Assembly: GCF_003573695.1 (NCBI RefSeq)
Contig: NC_039361.1
Coordinates: forward strand, 34,847,702 to 34,911,701
Reading direction: 5' to 3'
Length of the DNA: 64,000 nucleotides
DNA from: Papaver somniferum
Taxonomy: Eukaryota > Streptophyta > Magnoliopsida > Ranunculales > Papaveraceae
Below the pieces are notes generated by a model. That model saw only the letters and a program-made list of their open reading frames with translations. It ran no database searches and was not told the origin of the DNA. A program made the translations under genes and the position numbers. Below, one piece after another: positions 12,168 through 24,106 of this stretch. Position 1 is the first letter of the stretch, and each line of letters starts with the position of its first letter.

Positions 12168-12283
12168 TCAATTCATTCTGTTCTTCACTAAACATATCAG
12201 ATCTTCATTTTCTTATTTGAATGCAGCGTCAATTCATTCTGTTCTTCACTAAACATATCAGATCTTCATTTTCTTGTTTGAAT
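12168..12283. repeat. 61-bp tandem duplication inside the MULE
   Basis: Two near-identical copies start at 12168 and 12229 with TCAATTCATTCTGTTCTTC. They differ at one position in the overlap (CTTATTTG versus CTTGTTTG). Confidence 0.9.
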
Positions 12284-12964
12284 CTCTGCACCAACACTCA
12301 GAGATTCAGGTCAATTACATCACAACATTTATTCACAAATTAAAATCGATTAAATTGAAATTACAGTAAGAGATTGAATCGAGTTGATGTCGATTATCGG
12401 GTTGTATGCATGTTGAATCTCGCTAAATCTGGTGCTAATTGATACCCATATCTGGGTTTTAATGATGAAGATTGAACCGAGTTTAGAATCAGAGAATTTG
12501 TCTTCGCTGGATCGAGTTTAGGTTGGGAGCAGTTGCATTTCTTCCACATTCATATCGAATATAAAGACCTGACCTAATTTTGATTAATCTGAGACGTTGA
12601 TGTTTCTTCGACATATACTACTATGAGATATGTTAACATAATTCATGCACGTGTCATACGCACGACTAATGTGGGAAATTAAATCCTAGACGGTTACTTT
12701 CATCGAGATTAAATAGATTACAGATAGTTGAAAGACCAGATGACGACACGTGTAAAAAGGGTAAATGAGTAATTTGGGTGTCATTATCCCATCTCAGATG
12801 TGGAGAAATTGACCGAATTGAGCGATAAATTGACAAAACTAACGGATTTAGATGGAAAAATGGATGGAGGCGTAGATTTGCAAATTTGAAGAAAAAAAAA
12901 CAGGTCTATGGTTGTCTATCGGGTTGAAAATCAGGCCTATATCTGTTTATAATCCAAGTTTCAT

Positions 12965-13405
12965 TATATTTTTCATTACTATTTGCTTAAAGACATATAA
13001 TAGACTTAATCTTTGCGATTAAAATTTCATCCTATCTTCCATCAATATTTGCATAATGACATAATAGGCTTAACTTTTGACGAATATGGGACAATCATAG
13101 TTCACGGATGTAAACACACACATCCCATAACAATTTTTGCAATATATGAAACCAATAAAGATTAATACTGCAAAATCATCTTCCAAATAAACTTTAGAAT
13201 TTAAATAAATAAATCTAAAAACATTGTAAGATGAAAAAACGTTGGCAACAGCTATGTGTACTCACAATAATTGTTATTCAAAACCCTAGTTATCCTTCTT
13301 AAAACACAAGAATAAATTCTCATAAGAAGTTTCCTAGATAAAAATAAAGACAACAAGCAAAAAACAAAAGACTCATAAACCAACAAAATCGATCATGAAC
13401 GAAAA
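12965..13405 (-). other. Non-coding interior of element A between MULE and 3' ORF
   Basis: The sequence is homologous to 31960-32350 of element C. Shared landmarks are the block around GGGACAATCATAGTTCACGG (13088-13107) and the TAGCTATGTG-like block near 13250. No gene is present. Confidence 0.75.
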
Positions 13406-13830
13406 TCAAAGATCACTTATGGAACCCCCACGAGTCTTGAGTTCTTTGAGCTTGTGATTGAAAACATCCACTGCTTCTTCAGAAAAGATATCCTCATTGA
13501 GAAGATCTTTAACACGTGTCTTCATGAGAACAAGGTCTGAGTTAACCTTTTTCAACTCAGTTCTTAACACATCAAGACCCTTCATAGTATCAACGAGTTG
13601 CAGTTTTGCTTCCTCAAAGTATTTAAGAAAATCATGAACCACTTCAGCAGAACCCTATCCTCATTCTCAACATCCTGATGGGTATAGGCATAGTAGTATG
13701 AGGCATCAGGATTTTGATCATCATCTTTTTCTAGGGTTCTTTTCTTCCTCCCTTTGGACTCGAAACCAATACCTTTATCAATAAAACGTCTTGCAAAACC
13801 ACCAGTGACATTCTTGACAAAAAGTCAATA
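13406..13830 (-). pseudogene. Small 3' ORF of element A, frameshifted
   Basis: This is a relic of an ORF in the position where SIRE elements carry extra coding sequence between the gag/pol region and the 3' LTR. The upstream part reads GGFARRFIDKGIGFESKGRK and an acidic stretch. After a frameshift near 13640 the open 78 codons (13642-13406) form a likely coiled coil (VDTMKGLDVLRTELKKVNSD). Elements B (23930-24106) and C (32728-32363) have small ORFs in the same place with little sequence similarity. Function unknown. Confidence 0.5.
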
Positions 13831-14120
13831 GCATAAAGTATGCGTACGTGACTCAATAGGTTTAGTATTTAAATGGTTTCTTAGAGACGGTAACTTTTAG
13901 GGTTTCCAAAGGAAGTTCGTGACAAGTAAGTCATGGTTACCTGTACGAACACAATCTGAATCCAAAAGAAAAACAAAACCAAAACGAAACGAAACGTACC
14001 TTTTTACAAGGTAAGACAAAACAATATAATTTTGCCAGGTGAAGATTTTCTTTCACAATTTTTTTGGCTCAATAAATTTATATCTCCATAGAGAAACAAT
14101 TTAGAGAACAAGAGTAGAAG
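13831..14120 (-). other. Interior of element A left of the solo LTR
   Basis: AT-rich non-coding sequence ends at AGAAG (14116-14120), the left target-site duplication of the solo LTR that follows. No gene is seen. Confidence 0.6.
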
Positions 14121-14519
14121 TGTAGATGGGGAAAAACAATTTTCTGGTTTTAGACGACCACGCGGAGGAGACTCCTTGAACCGAGCGAAATGCTTAACCT
14201 CACACAGATGCACTGCAAGAAGGGAGTGCTTTAAGTTCGAGAGATCAATTTGAAGGACTCCTGCTTAAACCAAGACAATGGTCGTTCCAGAGTCAATTCG
14301 GTCACAAGAGAGGATGGGTCGATCTGTAGGAGGGAAGCTGAGAAATGTGTGAGATCAATGGTGATCAAGGATTGTCGGTGTGTTGTGTATTTTGTGTGAA
14401 AATAGTTTCTGAATGATTGAGTTTACTCAGTTGAGAGTAATTGCTAAGACGATGAGTTCGTGTAGACGAAAGACTGTCTATCGAGAATTGTCTGTTGTTT
14501 CAATTATGGGTTCAGAGAA

Positions 14520-14530
14520 CTATTTATATT
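14520..14530 (-). promoter_or_regulatory. TATA-like box in solo LTR
   Basis: The minus strand reads AATATAAATAG about 400 bp from the downstream end of this LTR, a plausible Pol II core promoter position. There is no further support. Confidence 0.4.
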
Positions 14531-15820
14531 ACAAGAGCAGTAGACACCTTGATCCCAGTAAGTGTGACAGTTGCTGAAGGCGAAGAGTGAGAAAGTGGGA
14601 AATCGTGTAAAACCAGTTTCTCATCGTGTGGAGGTCTGGTTGATTGTCCACCCACTACTTCGTTAACTCCTTCAACTGCTTGCACGACTTAGTCACATTC
14701 TCATTGTGGATGAACACACGTGTCGTAGGCCACCAGACCAAAACCCTAGTTAATATCCCCCATGTGACACGATTGATGTCTCGTAATTGTGGAGTCTGCA
14801 AGGCAGACGTGTATTTAGTTAGTCAGTTGCTGACTTCATGGGACAATGAGTCCTTGTATTGCTGAGTCGAACATGATTCGCAAATGTTCTAAGACTCATG
14901 AATCAAACGTGTCTGTTGAGACAGAGGTATAATTCTCGAGTAAATGATGTTGATAGTTAAAGTGAGCAAATATTGCTCATTTCGATGGATTATTGAATAT
15001 TGATAGTTGAACCAACATTCATTAGTCTGAGCAAATATTTCTCATTTGAGCGAATGTTGCTCGTTTGATGAATTATTGGTAACAGGGACAAATAAAATAT
15101 TAATTTAAAATACTGGCAACTGAACCGAGTATTAGAATGTTGATCACGGGATTAACGTAAAATTATTAGTGTTTGAATCTGCTCAGAATTATGTTTTGCA
15201 GAGCTTTGGATTCGAAACCCTAATTTTGATCAATTGATGATTTATTTAAAATCAACCACGGAGTGAAGGAGGGACCGGCTACATGGGATGATGGGTCGAC
15301 CATGTAGCGCCCAGATGCTCGAGTGAGCAAATATCTAAGTCTCTTGAAGACCAGTTGGTGAAAGGATGATTAAATGCTGGTTTCATCATTTATTGAAATA
15401 ATGCTCGTCTGAACCTTAGGTGATAAAACCTAATAAATTATGAAGAGATGAAGGACCGACCAAGAGGTCATGAGACTGTCCCTGGTTGGTCACGGGATCG
15501 ACTGACGATCATTTTATGCAATTCCAAGTCGTTTGGAAGAGTTCTGGACCTAATGTGTGCAATTGTGCAAATTAGGTCAAATTATGAAAATGCATGGGAC
15601 CGGCTCCTTGCAAGCCAAAGAGCCAACCTTGGTCGGTCAAGGTAACATGCTCACGTCGCCAAAGTGTCCGTGTCTCAATCCTGAGAGTTTTGACATTTTC
15701 TGATGCGCATTTGAGCAATATTTGAGAAAATATGAAGAAATCAAGGATTTTGCTGAAACTGAGGAAACTTCATAAGATGAAGGAAATAATAATAATAAAA
15801 TGAAGAAATCACAAAGTGTG

Positions 15821-16830
15821 GGACCGGATATGGCCAAGGCATGGCCATCCGGCCAATGAGCCCGGTCCCATGGCATTTTTCCTAATTTTATATTATTTTC
15901 ATGATTTTAGGGAAATATCATGAAATCAAGGAGTTTCCTTGAAGTGAAGGAGTTTCCATGAGATGAGGGAAACAAATAATATTAATAATAATAAAACAAG
16001 GGCGCGTGGGACCGGCTTGGGCATGGTCATCCGTCTAGGGCCTGGTCCCGTGAGTCTCCCCTAATTTTATATTATTTTCATGATTTGAAGGATATATCAC
16101 GAAATTAAGGGATTTCCATGAGATGATGGAAATAATTAATAAAATAAGAAATGTAGGACCGGTCACGGCTAGGGCATGGCGGATCGGCTAGTGACCACGG
16201 TCCCGTGACACCTTTCCTAATTTTATGTAGTTTTTGTATAATTTCCTTAATGTGAAGGAAATACCATGAAACGAAGGAGTTTCATAGGATTAAGGAATTT
16301 TCATGAGATGATGGAAATAATTAATAAAATAAGGAATTACAAGGTGTGGGATCGGTCACGGCTAGGGCATGGCCGGTCGGCTAGTGACCACGGTCCCGTG
16401 ACACCTTTCCTAATTTTATGTAATTTTTGTATAATTTCCTTAATGTGAAGGAAATACCATGAAACGAAGGAGTTTCGTAGGATTAAGGAATTTCCATGAG
16501 ATGATGGAAATAATTAATAAAATAAGGAATGTAGGACCGGTCACGGCTAGGGCATGGCCGGTCGGCTAGTGACTACGATCCCGTGACACCTTTCCTAATT
16601 TTATGTAATTTTGTATAATTATCCCGTGACGCCTTTCCTAATTTTGTATAATTTCCTTAATGTGAAGAAAATATCATGAAACGAAGGAATTTCATCAATT
16701 GAAGGGATTTTCATGGGATCAAGGAAAATAATAAAACATGATAAAATAAAAGGAGAAGCGTGGGACCGACCACGGCGGCATGACCGCCCGACCCGTGGGT
16801 TGGGACCCCTTAGACGCCTCATTTAGGTAT
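15821..16830. repeat. GGGACCGG tandem repeats in solo LTR
   Basis: Six diverged units start at about 15821, 16009, 16156, 16349, 16534 and 16763 (spacing about 147-229 bp). Each has a GC-rich head starting GGACCGG and ending CGGTCCCGTGACACC, then an AT-rich tail with CCTAATTTTAT and ATGAAACGAAGGAGTTTC. The head is a near-palindrome (GGACCGGTCAC ... GTGACCACGGTCC). Weaker relatives occur near 15268, 15449 and 15600. Confidence 0.85.
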
Positions 16831-17594
16831 TTTATTATTATTATTATTTTCTCCAAGGTTTGATCGTTCCTTCGTGTTATCGAATGTCCGTTCGTGCATT
16901 CAGGTGCTCGTTAGTGCATTTACTGCTGAATACATTTGCACCATTTTCTCGGGGCTTATTCGATAGTGGCTCATATGCCCGTATGTTGAATATTTTATTA
17001 CTAACCCATGGAATTCTGCTGGGAATAACCATAAATTGAAGTAACGAAATATTGTATAGAACGTAGAATATTTTCAAGGAATTCAATTGATGAATCTTGC
17101 GAATAGAAATAATTAATTGATGGCTCTATAATAGCAGGCATGCTGTCTAGGAGCATTATAATTATTCGAAAATCGAGGTATAAGCTAGCTGAAGCAGAAT
17201 GCTCGATTTGAATGTTTATTCTATAAAGTCAGGGAATATTGCGACATCCTGAAGACGTTAGTGCTCTGTACTAGTGAGTAATGCATCTAGGAGTCGTCCA
17301 ATCATTTCGATTCATTACAGAAGTGATTACTGAAATTGCTCAGTATTTATGAGATATGTCGTGGTCTCAGATGAGAGACTGCATACACATGTTCTGAGGA
17401 GTAATATACTCGATCAGAGGTTTTGAAGATACTCTGAGAGACAGTATTCTCAGTCAGAGATTCTTGTGGCATGAGCTTTCATGCTTCGATGAGAGACATG
17501 AGCCTCAATACTCATCTGATGGCTGGATCAGGAGCAGGTATAATTATGGTTTTACGATTTTACCCTTTGTCGAAAATCCACCATCTACAAGAAG

Positions 17595-18049
17595 GCAACA
17601 TAGTTGCAACAAAAACCTTTTCAAAAAAAAACCAAGAAAACAATCGATGAGATTCTCAAGACACAACCAATACTTAGGCAAAGCTGTATGTGGACAATAG
17701 TTTAGCTACGGACGATAAGAAAATAGCTCAACTAATCAGAAAGCAATTTTGCAAAAAGTATACCTGATTATTAGCAAATCTTACTCAACATGATTTTTAT
17801 GAGTAAGCATTCAACCCTTGTGATTAATTATCACAAGTATGAGCCCCAAGCTCATTAAATGAATGGTGTTCACGATTGAGTCTTTTCTTTCTTCCAATTC
17901 TAGGAGAGAAACCTTTTTAATGTGAAAAGTTATCGTAAAACTTGTTATCATCAAAATACGAGACTAAGTTAGAGTCCTTACCAGAAGAAGTTTGTATGGA
18001 AGATTTTGAATGCCTGTTGATAAGATCCTTGTATCCTTCAATTATCAGA
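17595..18049 (-). other. Interior of element A between solo LTR and gag relic
   Basis: Non-coding or decayed sequence downstream of gag on the minus strand. No protease, integrase or RT motifs could be recognised, consistent with a pol-less element. Confidence 0.6.
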
Positions 18050-19026
18050 TTAAGGTTGTCCATCATATCTCCATTGTTGCTTCCACCTACAGGAACCTTT
18101 TTTCACATCTTGATCGACATTCTTCTCATTAGGTTGAGAGGGACCTTTCTGAAATCTCCTTGACCAAATTGTATTAAAGCTACAATTTGTCTGAACATTT
18201 GATGAGCAAATTGAACTGGCCTTCCTGGAAGAATTCTCAGGGTAAGTACTAAAACCAATAGGTTTAGACATACGAATGTCAGTTACACCTTTGAGTGTTA
18301 AATCTAAGGTGTGCTGAAGTCAACCAATAGAATTGTCATTCAACCAGATTTGCTTTTTCGTTCAACAAGTCCTTTTGAATCACAAAAAAGACACACTTTC
18401 TGATCACCTGAGTGATTAGAGTGAACATACTTATCATCAAAGTTAGGAGATTTCTTCCTTCCGAGCGATGTGAAGTTTCCTTGATTAGAGGAATATACAA
18501 GCACGTCTTTTCTAATCGGAAGGGATTGCGATTTAGCTTCTGGAACTAAATTTTCAGTTGGGTCAGACGCGATTGGTATAGTGTACTCTTTAGAATATCC
18601 TCGAATAGAGAGTTTACTCAAAAGATATTCAATTTCCAAGGCATCCTTTTGGAGTTTCGCCCCGAGTAAGGTTCGTGAGGAGCTGACCTCGGCGTTTTCC
18701 TCGCTAAGAGCCTTTAATTTAGAGTCACGATATTTTACTATACAGATAAGAGCATTGACGTTGTGTTTCAACCGATTGATTTTTTCAGACTGTATTCTAA
18801 CAAGATTTATAATCATTTCACTTTCTTTGGCTGCTTCCCTTTCTTCAACAGAGTCAGGCTTGTTCGCAAGGTAATCGGGGTAATACTTATCAATGCAATC
18901 TTGTTTCGTTGGAACACAATGTTCATCTAAATTCGAGATAGACGAATCTTTCTCTTTAATAGATTTCATGGAAACAAAACTTTTATTTCTGATGATGCAT
19001 TTATCTGAGATAGCACTATTGTCCAT
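18050..19026 (-). pseudogene. gag relic of element A
   Basis: The ORF 19026-18340 (228 codons) starts MDNSAISDK 52 bp downstream of the PBS, as expected for gag. It contains a long Lys/Glu-rich likely helical segment (KINRLKHNVNALICIVKYRD). A zinc-knuckle relic CLFCDSKGLVERKS keeps CCHC spacing but has Leu for His and Ser for the last Cys. After a frame change, 18271-18050 continues with basic sequence (SRRFQKGPSQPNEKN). The N-terminal copia-gag core seen in B and C (VFDGS...QACDFQ.WV) is missing, probably deleted. Confidence 0.75.
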
Positions 19027-19078
19027 AGAGTCAGATCACTACAAACACAAACTTATGAGGTATTGAACGTGTTTTCCT

Positions 19079-19090
19079 GCTCTGATACCA
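19079..19090 (-). promoter_or_regulatory. Primer-binding site of element A (initiator tRNA-Met)
   Basis: The minus strand reads TGGTATCAGAGC, complementary to the 3' end of plant initiator methionine tRNA, two bases from the 5' LTR end at 19093. Confidence 0.92.
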
Positions 19091-19092
19091 AT

Positions 19093-19909
19093 TGAAAAGG
19101 CGGGGGTCTAACAACCACACCCAATATTTCGCTTAGCAATCTGTATGGACTAACTCCAATATACTTTCAAGAGAATCAACTAGACAGTTAGACTCAATCT
19201 TAAGAAAAGTATATCCAAGAGTTATATCTCTATTTCTCAATTCATTATGCAATAAAACAAAAAGAAATTTCCGTGCCCGATTGAATACAAGAAATAACTT
19301 GAACGGTATCAAAAACCAATATCCAAGTGTCAATCAATTTAATTAACAACCAAAGGTTGGATTCACAATTGATTGAACTTACGCATAACCTGTGATATTT
19401 TAATTATATAAACAAATATAATGCGGAAAAGAATAACGAGGAAACCGCAAATGCAGAAAAACCCCGGAACCTAGTCTAGATTTAAATACCACATTGTATT
19501 AAGCCGCTACAGACACTAGCCTACTCCAAGTTAACTTCGGACTGGAATGTAGTTGAGCCCTAACCAATCTCACAGTGATCAAGATACAGTCGTGTTCCTT
19601 ATGCCTCTAGAACCACGCAGAGTTCTGCGCACTTGATTCCCTTAGCTGATCTCACCAGCAACTAAGACTTGTTACGACCCAAAGTTGAATACTTGATAAA
19701 TCAATCTTTCTCACACAGAAAAGTTTATTGAATAGATAAATCTGTCTCCCACAGATATACCTATGAGTTTTCTTCCGTCTTTTGATAAATGAAGGTAAAC
19801 AGGAACCAATTGATACACCGAACTCATAACCCCGAAGAACGGCCTATTAATATCAATTACCTCACAATAATCTTAACCGTATGGTAGCGAAACAAGATAT
19901 TGTGGAATC
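19093..19909 (-). repeat. 5' LTR of element A, first part (split by element B)
   Basis: The LTR end TGAAAAGGCGGGGG starts at 19093. Homology to other family LTRs runs to 19909, where element B is inserted, and resumes at 28284-28389. The remainder was lost or displaced at the junction with element C. Confidence 0.9.
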
Positions 19910-22314
19910 TGTTAGAGCATAGCTCGGTCAACCTCGCATGCGTTGCTATCTCAAGCATGTTTGTCAATGTTAGTGATCAAAACTATAAGTCTTGATTTCT
20001 AGCCTACATATCTAAGTCTCAGTCTATGATAGAAAAGTGTAGTTGAGCTCAAGGACTTCATGGTGATTCATCATACAACGACGAGATCTATACAAGGAAC
20101 CGTGGAACTTCATCAACAAAAAGTATGTGAAGACTTGAACTTATCTATCACTCAAATGTCTATCTCTTCTATCTCCTACTTCTTATGAGACAAAAGTCGT
20201 ATGCTATATAGACTAGATCATACACATTTGACATTTCGAGCTGAGCATTCATTGATTATATTTTATCTCGAAATCGTGTGTTGGTAAAGCGTTTCGCTTT
20301 GATCAAGTTTATCTTAACCTAGTGACGAAAGTCATGAAAAGTTTCAATCACTTTGAGAATTGATCTGACGTGAATTGGTCTGTGAATAACGGATACATAC
20401 GTCCTCTGAGAGTGTCTCAATGATTGAAATGAGAGTTTAGATTACATAACCATGTATTCCTTGAACCGAAGTTTTCGAACTTTGTTGATCAAGATAAATC
20501 GGGAGGATTGTGGAATTGGCTTGACAAGCCCGCGAACCTAGTTCGCAGACTCAGTCCATGAATTGACGGAAGTTCTCGACCGAGAATTTCTGCTGGGATT
20601 TTCCAAAACTCGTTTGTGTGCTCATTCCGCGAACTGGCGGAAGTTCTCATCCCGAGAATTTCTGCTGAGTTTGGAAAACTCAACCGATTAACATAAGTCC
20701 GCGAACTTGTTTGTGAACTTAAGAGGTTATGATCTAAAGATGTGCTCTGAACATGAAACATTAAATTACTAAGGAATGCTTTATGCAAACCTTGGATATA
20801 ATGTTCATGAGACGATTCAATCGAATCGAATCATCTTTGTTTCAATTGTGTCTTGTGTAGTTACATAAGATCTCATAGCAATTGAACAACTCTTTAACTA
20901 GTTCATTTGAGTCAATTGAACTAGTTATGGCGAAGAAGAACAAGGTTAATATGAAATGCTCATATGGTTAAGCTTTTGGGTTACAATGTTGAACCAACAT
21001 ACACGTACACGTTTGGGCATGGTTTTCACGAACCCAGTAAATGTCTACCCAAGAGTGTGTGACAAGCTAAGTTTTTCGATCTAACGGTTGAGGAATATTA
21101 GCTTGAATCTAAATCAGGTTTTCATCTAACGGTGAATAAGGATTGCTTTGTAACTAAGGAAAAACCCTGATTTGAAGGCTATATAAAGGACACATCTAGC
21201 ATTGTGCAAAACGAATCCCCAAACGTCTGTGTGATACTAGTGCGCCCGCTAGAGTCGATCTCCATTAACCTTTGATTTTCTTCTCTAAAATAAGGTTAAC
21301 GACCTAAAGACTTCATTGGGATTGTGAAGCCAGAACGATACTACTTTATCGTAGTTGTGTGATCTGATCTTGCATCTTCTATCATACGAGTATAATCGAT
21401 TGATTGGCTTGAGATCGTGAGAGTTTTCCGATAGGCAAGATAAAAAAGTCACAAACATCTTCGTCTCACTGTTTGTGATTCCTCGACAATCCGCTTGTGT
21501 AGTCAGGAAGGATTGTAGAGAGGTGATTGATTAATCTAGGTTGTTCTTCGGGAATATAAAACCGGATTATCAATTGGTTCATGTTACCTTGATTTTATAT
21601 CTAAAGACGGAACAAAACCTAGGGTTTATCTGTGGGAGATATATTTATCCTCTTATATACTTTTTTGTGTGAGACAGATCTTTTTATTATCAACTCTGTG
21701 ATTTTGGGTTACAACAACTCTTGGTTGTGGGTGAGATCATCTAAGGGAATCAAGTGCGCAGTATCCTGCTGGGATCAGAGGCGTAGGAGTACAACTGTAC
21801 CTTGGGTCAGTGGGAGACTAATTGGGGTTCAACTATAGTCCAGTCCGAAGTTAGTTTGCAGTAGGTTAGTGTCTGTAGCGGCTTAATACAGTGTGTATTC
21901 AATCTGGACTAGGTCCCGGGGTTTTTCTGCATTTGCGGTTTCCTCGTTAACAAAATTTCTGGTGTCTGTGTTATTTCTTTTCCGCATTATATTTTATATA
22001 ACTGAAATAATACAGGTTGTGCGTTCATGATCATCAATTGGAAATCCAACCTTTGGTTGTTGATTGATATTGATTGATCCTTGGACATTGGTCTTTGGTA
22101 CCGTCCAAGTATTCCTTGTATTTGATAAAGACTCGCTATTGTTTTTAGCTTGAGTAAAAATCAAATCAAGAGAGAGATATTAACTCCTTGAGATACTTTT
22201 ATCTAGATTGAGTCTAACTGTCTAGTTGATTCTCTAGCAAAGTATTTCGGAGTTAGTCCATACAGATTGCTAATTGAAATATTGGGTGGTGTTGTTAGAC
22301 CCCCGCTTTTTTCA
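19910..22314 (+). repeat. 5' LTR of element B (2405 bp)
   Basis: It starts TGTTAGAGCA and ends TTTTTTCA. By eye it differs from the 3' LTR at a few bases per hundred in sampled stretches and has a small extra segment near 20530-20560, so the insertion is not very recent. TTCGCGAACT/TCCGCGGACT-type sub-repeats and GAGAATTTCTGCTG blocks lie at about 20520-20720. Confidence 0.93.
21180..21189 (+). promoter_or_regulatory. TATA box of element B 5' LTR
   Basis: TATATAAAGG lies at the expected place between U3 and R. The copy in the 3' LTR is at 27154-27163. Confidence 0.7.
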
Positions 22315-22316
22315 AT

Positions 22317-22328
22317 TGGTATCAGAGC
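22317..22328 (+). promoter_or_regulatory. Primer-binding site of element B (initiator tRNA-Met)
   Basis: TGGTATCAGAGC, two bases after the 5' LTR, is complementary to initiator methionine tRNA and is the standard PBS of Ty1/copia elements. Confidence 0.95.
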
Positions 22329-22380
22329 AGGCAAACACGTTTAAGACCTAACAAGTCCGTGTTTGTAGCGATCTGACTCT

Positions 22381-23728
22381 ATGGACAGAGGTGTTGTCTC
22401 TATTAACGTACCACCAGTCTTTGATGGCTCAATCAGCATGGAAAGTTGCAATGTCTGCGTATCTTCAAGCATGTGATTTTCAAACCTGGGTATGTATTGT
22501 TAACGGTTATAATCCCCCGGTTAATACAAAAGACGATGTATCTATACCAAAGGATGTTGGTAGTTATAGTCCTGAAGAATCTCTTGCTGCAATGCAAAAC
22601 TCTTTTGGGTTAAGTATTATGAGACAGGCTGTTACCCCGGATCTTCAGTATTATGTGGCTACTTGCACTAAGTCTAAAGAAGCCTGGGATATCTTAGAAA
22701 CTGTATTTGAAGACAAGAGATACGTTTCTAAGAAACATGCCATCAATGGAGGGAACAACCTCAACACTCTTTCCATGAATACCGCCTCTGGACAGGTGAC
22801 AATTCGTGATCCAAATTCTGTTCAAACATTTGCATTCAATGTTGTTTCTGAGACAAGTAAATCCTCTAACTTATCTTGGACTGATGAGTATTGTTCATCC
22901 GGTTATCGGTTCGATAAACCGTGGTTAACAGAAAGGGTCAAGGATTTCATGAAGAGGAGCGTTAGATGTGATAAACGTCCACTGTCAGCTATTGCTTCTA
23001 AAGATTCTATGGAAAAAAAATCTCCTTGTGTCGACGTCTTGAATACGTCTGTTGAAGGTGAAGTTACATCTCTCGCAGCAGAAACCTCCATACACTCAAA
23101 ATCTGATTCAGAAATTGAGTCTGACACAGAGATTTTCGATTTCTTGAACAAAGAGGTCCTTCAAGAAAATCTTCAATTAAAAGCCTTATTAAAGAAACTG
23201 GAATCTTTAATCCAAGTGAAAGATCTTGAGATAGATTGTCTTAATGATCAACTCACCAGGACCATTTTTCCAAAGGAAAAAGAGATTAATACTCTCAAAG
23301 ATGATCTTCAACGATTATCTGGAAGTTCTGATAAAATCTCAGCAATGTTATTTGGTCAGAAATCCTTTGGAAACACCAATGGTTTAGGATTTAAGAGCAA
23401 GACTGTAGATATCGACAACTATGTTCCTAAGTGTCATAGGAAAACAAAGGCTAGGAGTTGTAATAAACAGAAGGCACTTCAACAAGACAAAGGTTCGCCG
23501 GGTTGTTCGTTTTGTGGAAATGCAAATCATGTTCAAAACACGTGTTGGAGATTCAAGCAGAAGAACAAGAGAATTTCTAAACTACAAGAGAATATGCAAA
23601 TATTGAATCTGGATAATCAAAGGTCGTGCAAAACCAATACTTCCAGAATCAGAAAAAGGAGGAAACATGTTTTTTCAACAAGCCTTGACAATCAAAGGGA
23701 GCATCTGGCTCACTTTGTCTCTGACTGA
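22381..23728 (+). pseudogene. gag of element B with N-terminal frameshift and internal deletion
   Basis: The natural start is ATG 22381 (MDRGVVSINVPPVFDGS), as in element C. A small deletion after GATGGCTCAA shifts the frame, and the long open frame continues as SAWKVAMSAYLQACDFQTWV to a stop at 23728. Compared with C, about 60 residues of the central copia-gag region are missing between ETVFED and KRYVSKKHAI, without loss of frame. A coiled-coil-like middle (QENLQLKALLKKLESLIQ) is followed by one zinc knuckle, CSFCGNANHVQNTC, with all CCHC residues intact. It would act as the RNA-packaging capsid protein if functional. Confidence 0.88.
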
Positions 23729-23929
23729 GCTCGGAGACGTCTGCGTCCTCATTCTTAGCTTGAGAGGATTGAAGCTCTGCATCTTGTGGCTCAAGTATGT
23801 ATCTTTGTTTGTTAAAAATCCTGCTAACAATATTGTTTGTGGATCCTTAAACTGTGGAAGACTGTGTCAAGGATTAGGATGTGACTTTTTTAAATCTTCT
23901 TATCTTATTCTTTCTTCCCATACGTTTTC

Positions 23930-24106
23930 ATGGCTCCTGTAACTAGAAGCACTTCTAAAAGTAATGCAGTAGAAGCAGTCAACGTATATCTATGCAAAGG
24001 AATTACTTCCTCAAGGATGATAAAGAAGAAGTCTATAATCAATGAGTTTTTCTATAACAAGAAAGAGTTTTCTGTAGATGCCCTGAGAAAGATCTACAAT
24101 ACCTAG
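23930..24106 (+). CDS. Small ORF downstream of gag in element B (58 aa)
   Basis: An ATG-to-TAG frame starts MAPVTRSTSKSN and ends LRKIYNT. The protein is basic and has a short IKKKSIINEF stretch. It sits where SIRE-type elements can carry a further ORF, but at this length it may be only the 5' remnant of one. No function can be assigned. Confidence 0.35.
   Translation: MAPVTRSTSKSNAVEAVNVYLCKGITSSRMIKKKSIINEFFYNKKEFSVDALRKIYNT

Larger units (their letters stand above)
10789..12955. mobile_element. Mutator-like (MULE) TIR element, non-autonomous, 9-bp TSD
   Basis: The 2167-bp element is flanked by the 9-bp direct repeat AAGTTTCAT (10780-10788 and 12956-12964), diagnostic of Mutator-type insertion. 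The termini are imperfect inverted repeats of about 75-80 bp: the left starts GGATTAAAATAGATATAGGC, and the right read in reverse starts GGATTATAAACAGATATAGG. Removing it restores alignment of element A with element C near 31940-31975. No MURA transposase is visible. The interior has small open frames only, so it may have captured host or repeat sequence, but I cannot name any. Confidence 0.88.
14121..17589 (-). mobile_element. Solo LTR of 3469 bp, TSD AGAAG
   Basis: The element begins TGTAGATGGGG and ends CCATCTACA, giving a 9-bp terminal inverted repeat typical of LTR ends. The 5-bp repeat AGAAG flanks it at 14116-14120 and 17590-17594. Only one such unit is present and no coding domain, so it is a solo LTR. 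A TATA-like AATATAAATAG on the minus strand at 14520-14530 suggests reverse orientation. I would guess Ty3/gypsy from the length and GC-rich sub-repeats, but lineage is not established. Confidence 0.82.
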
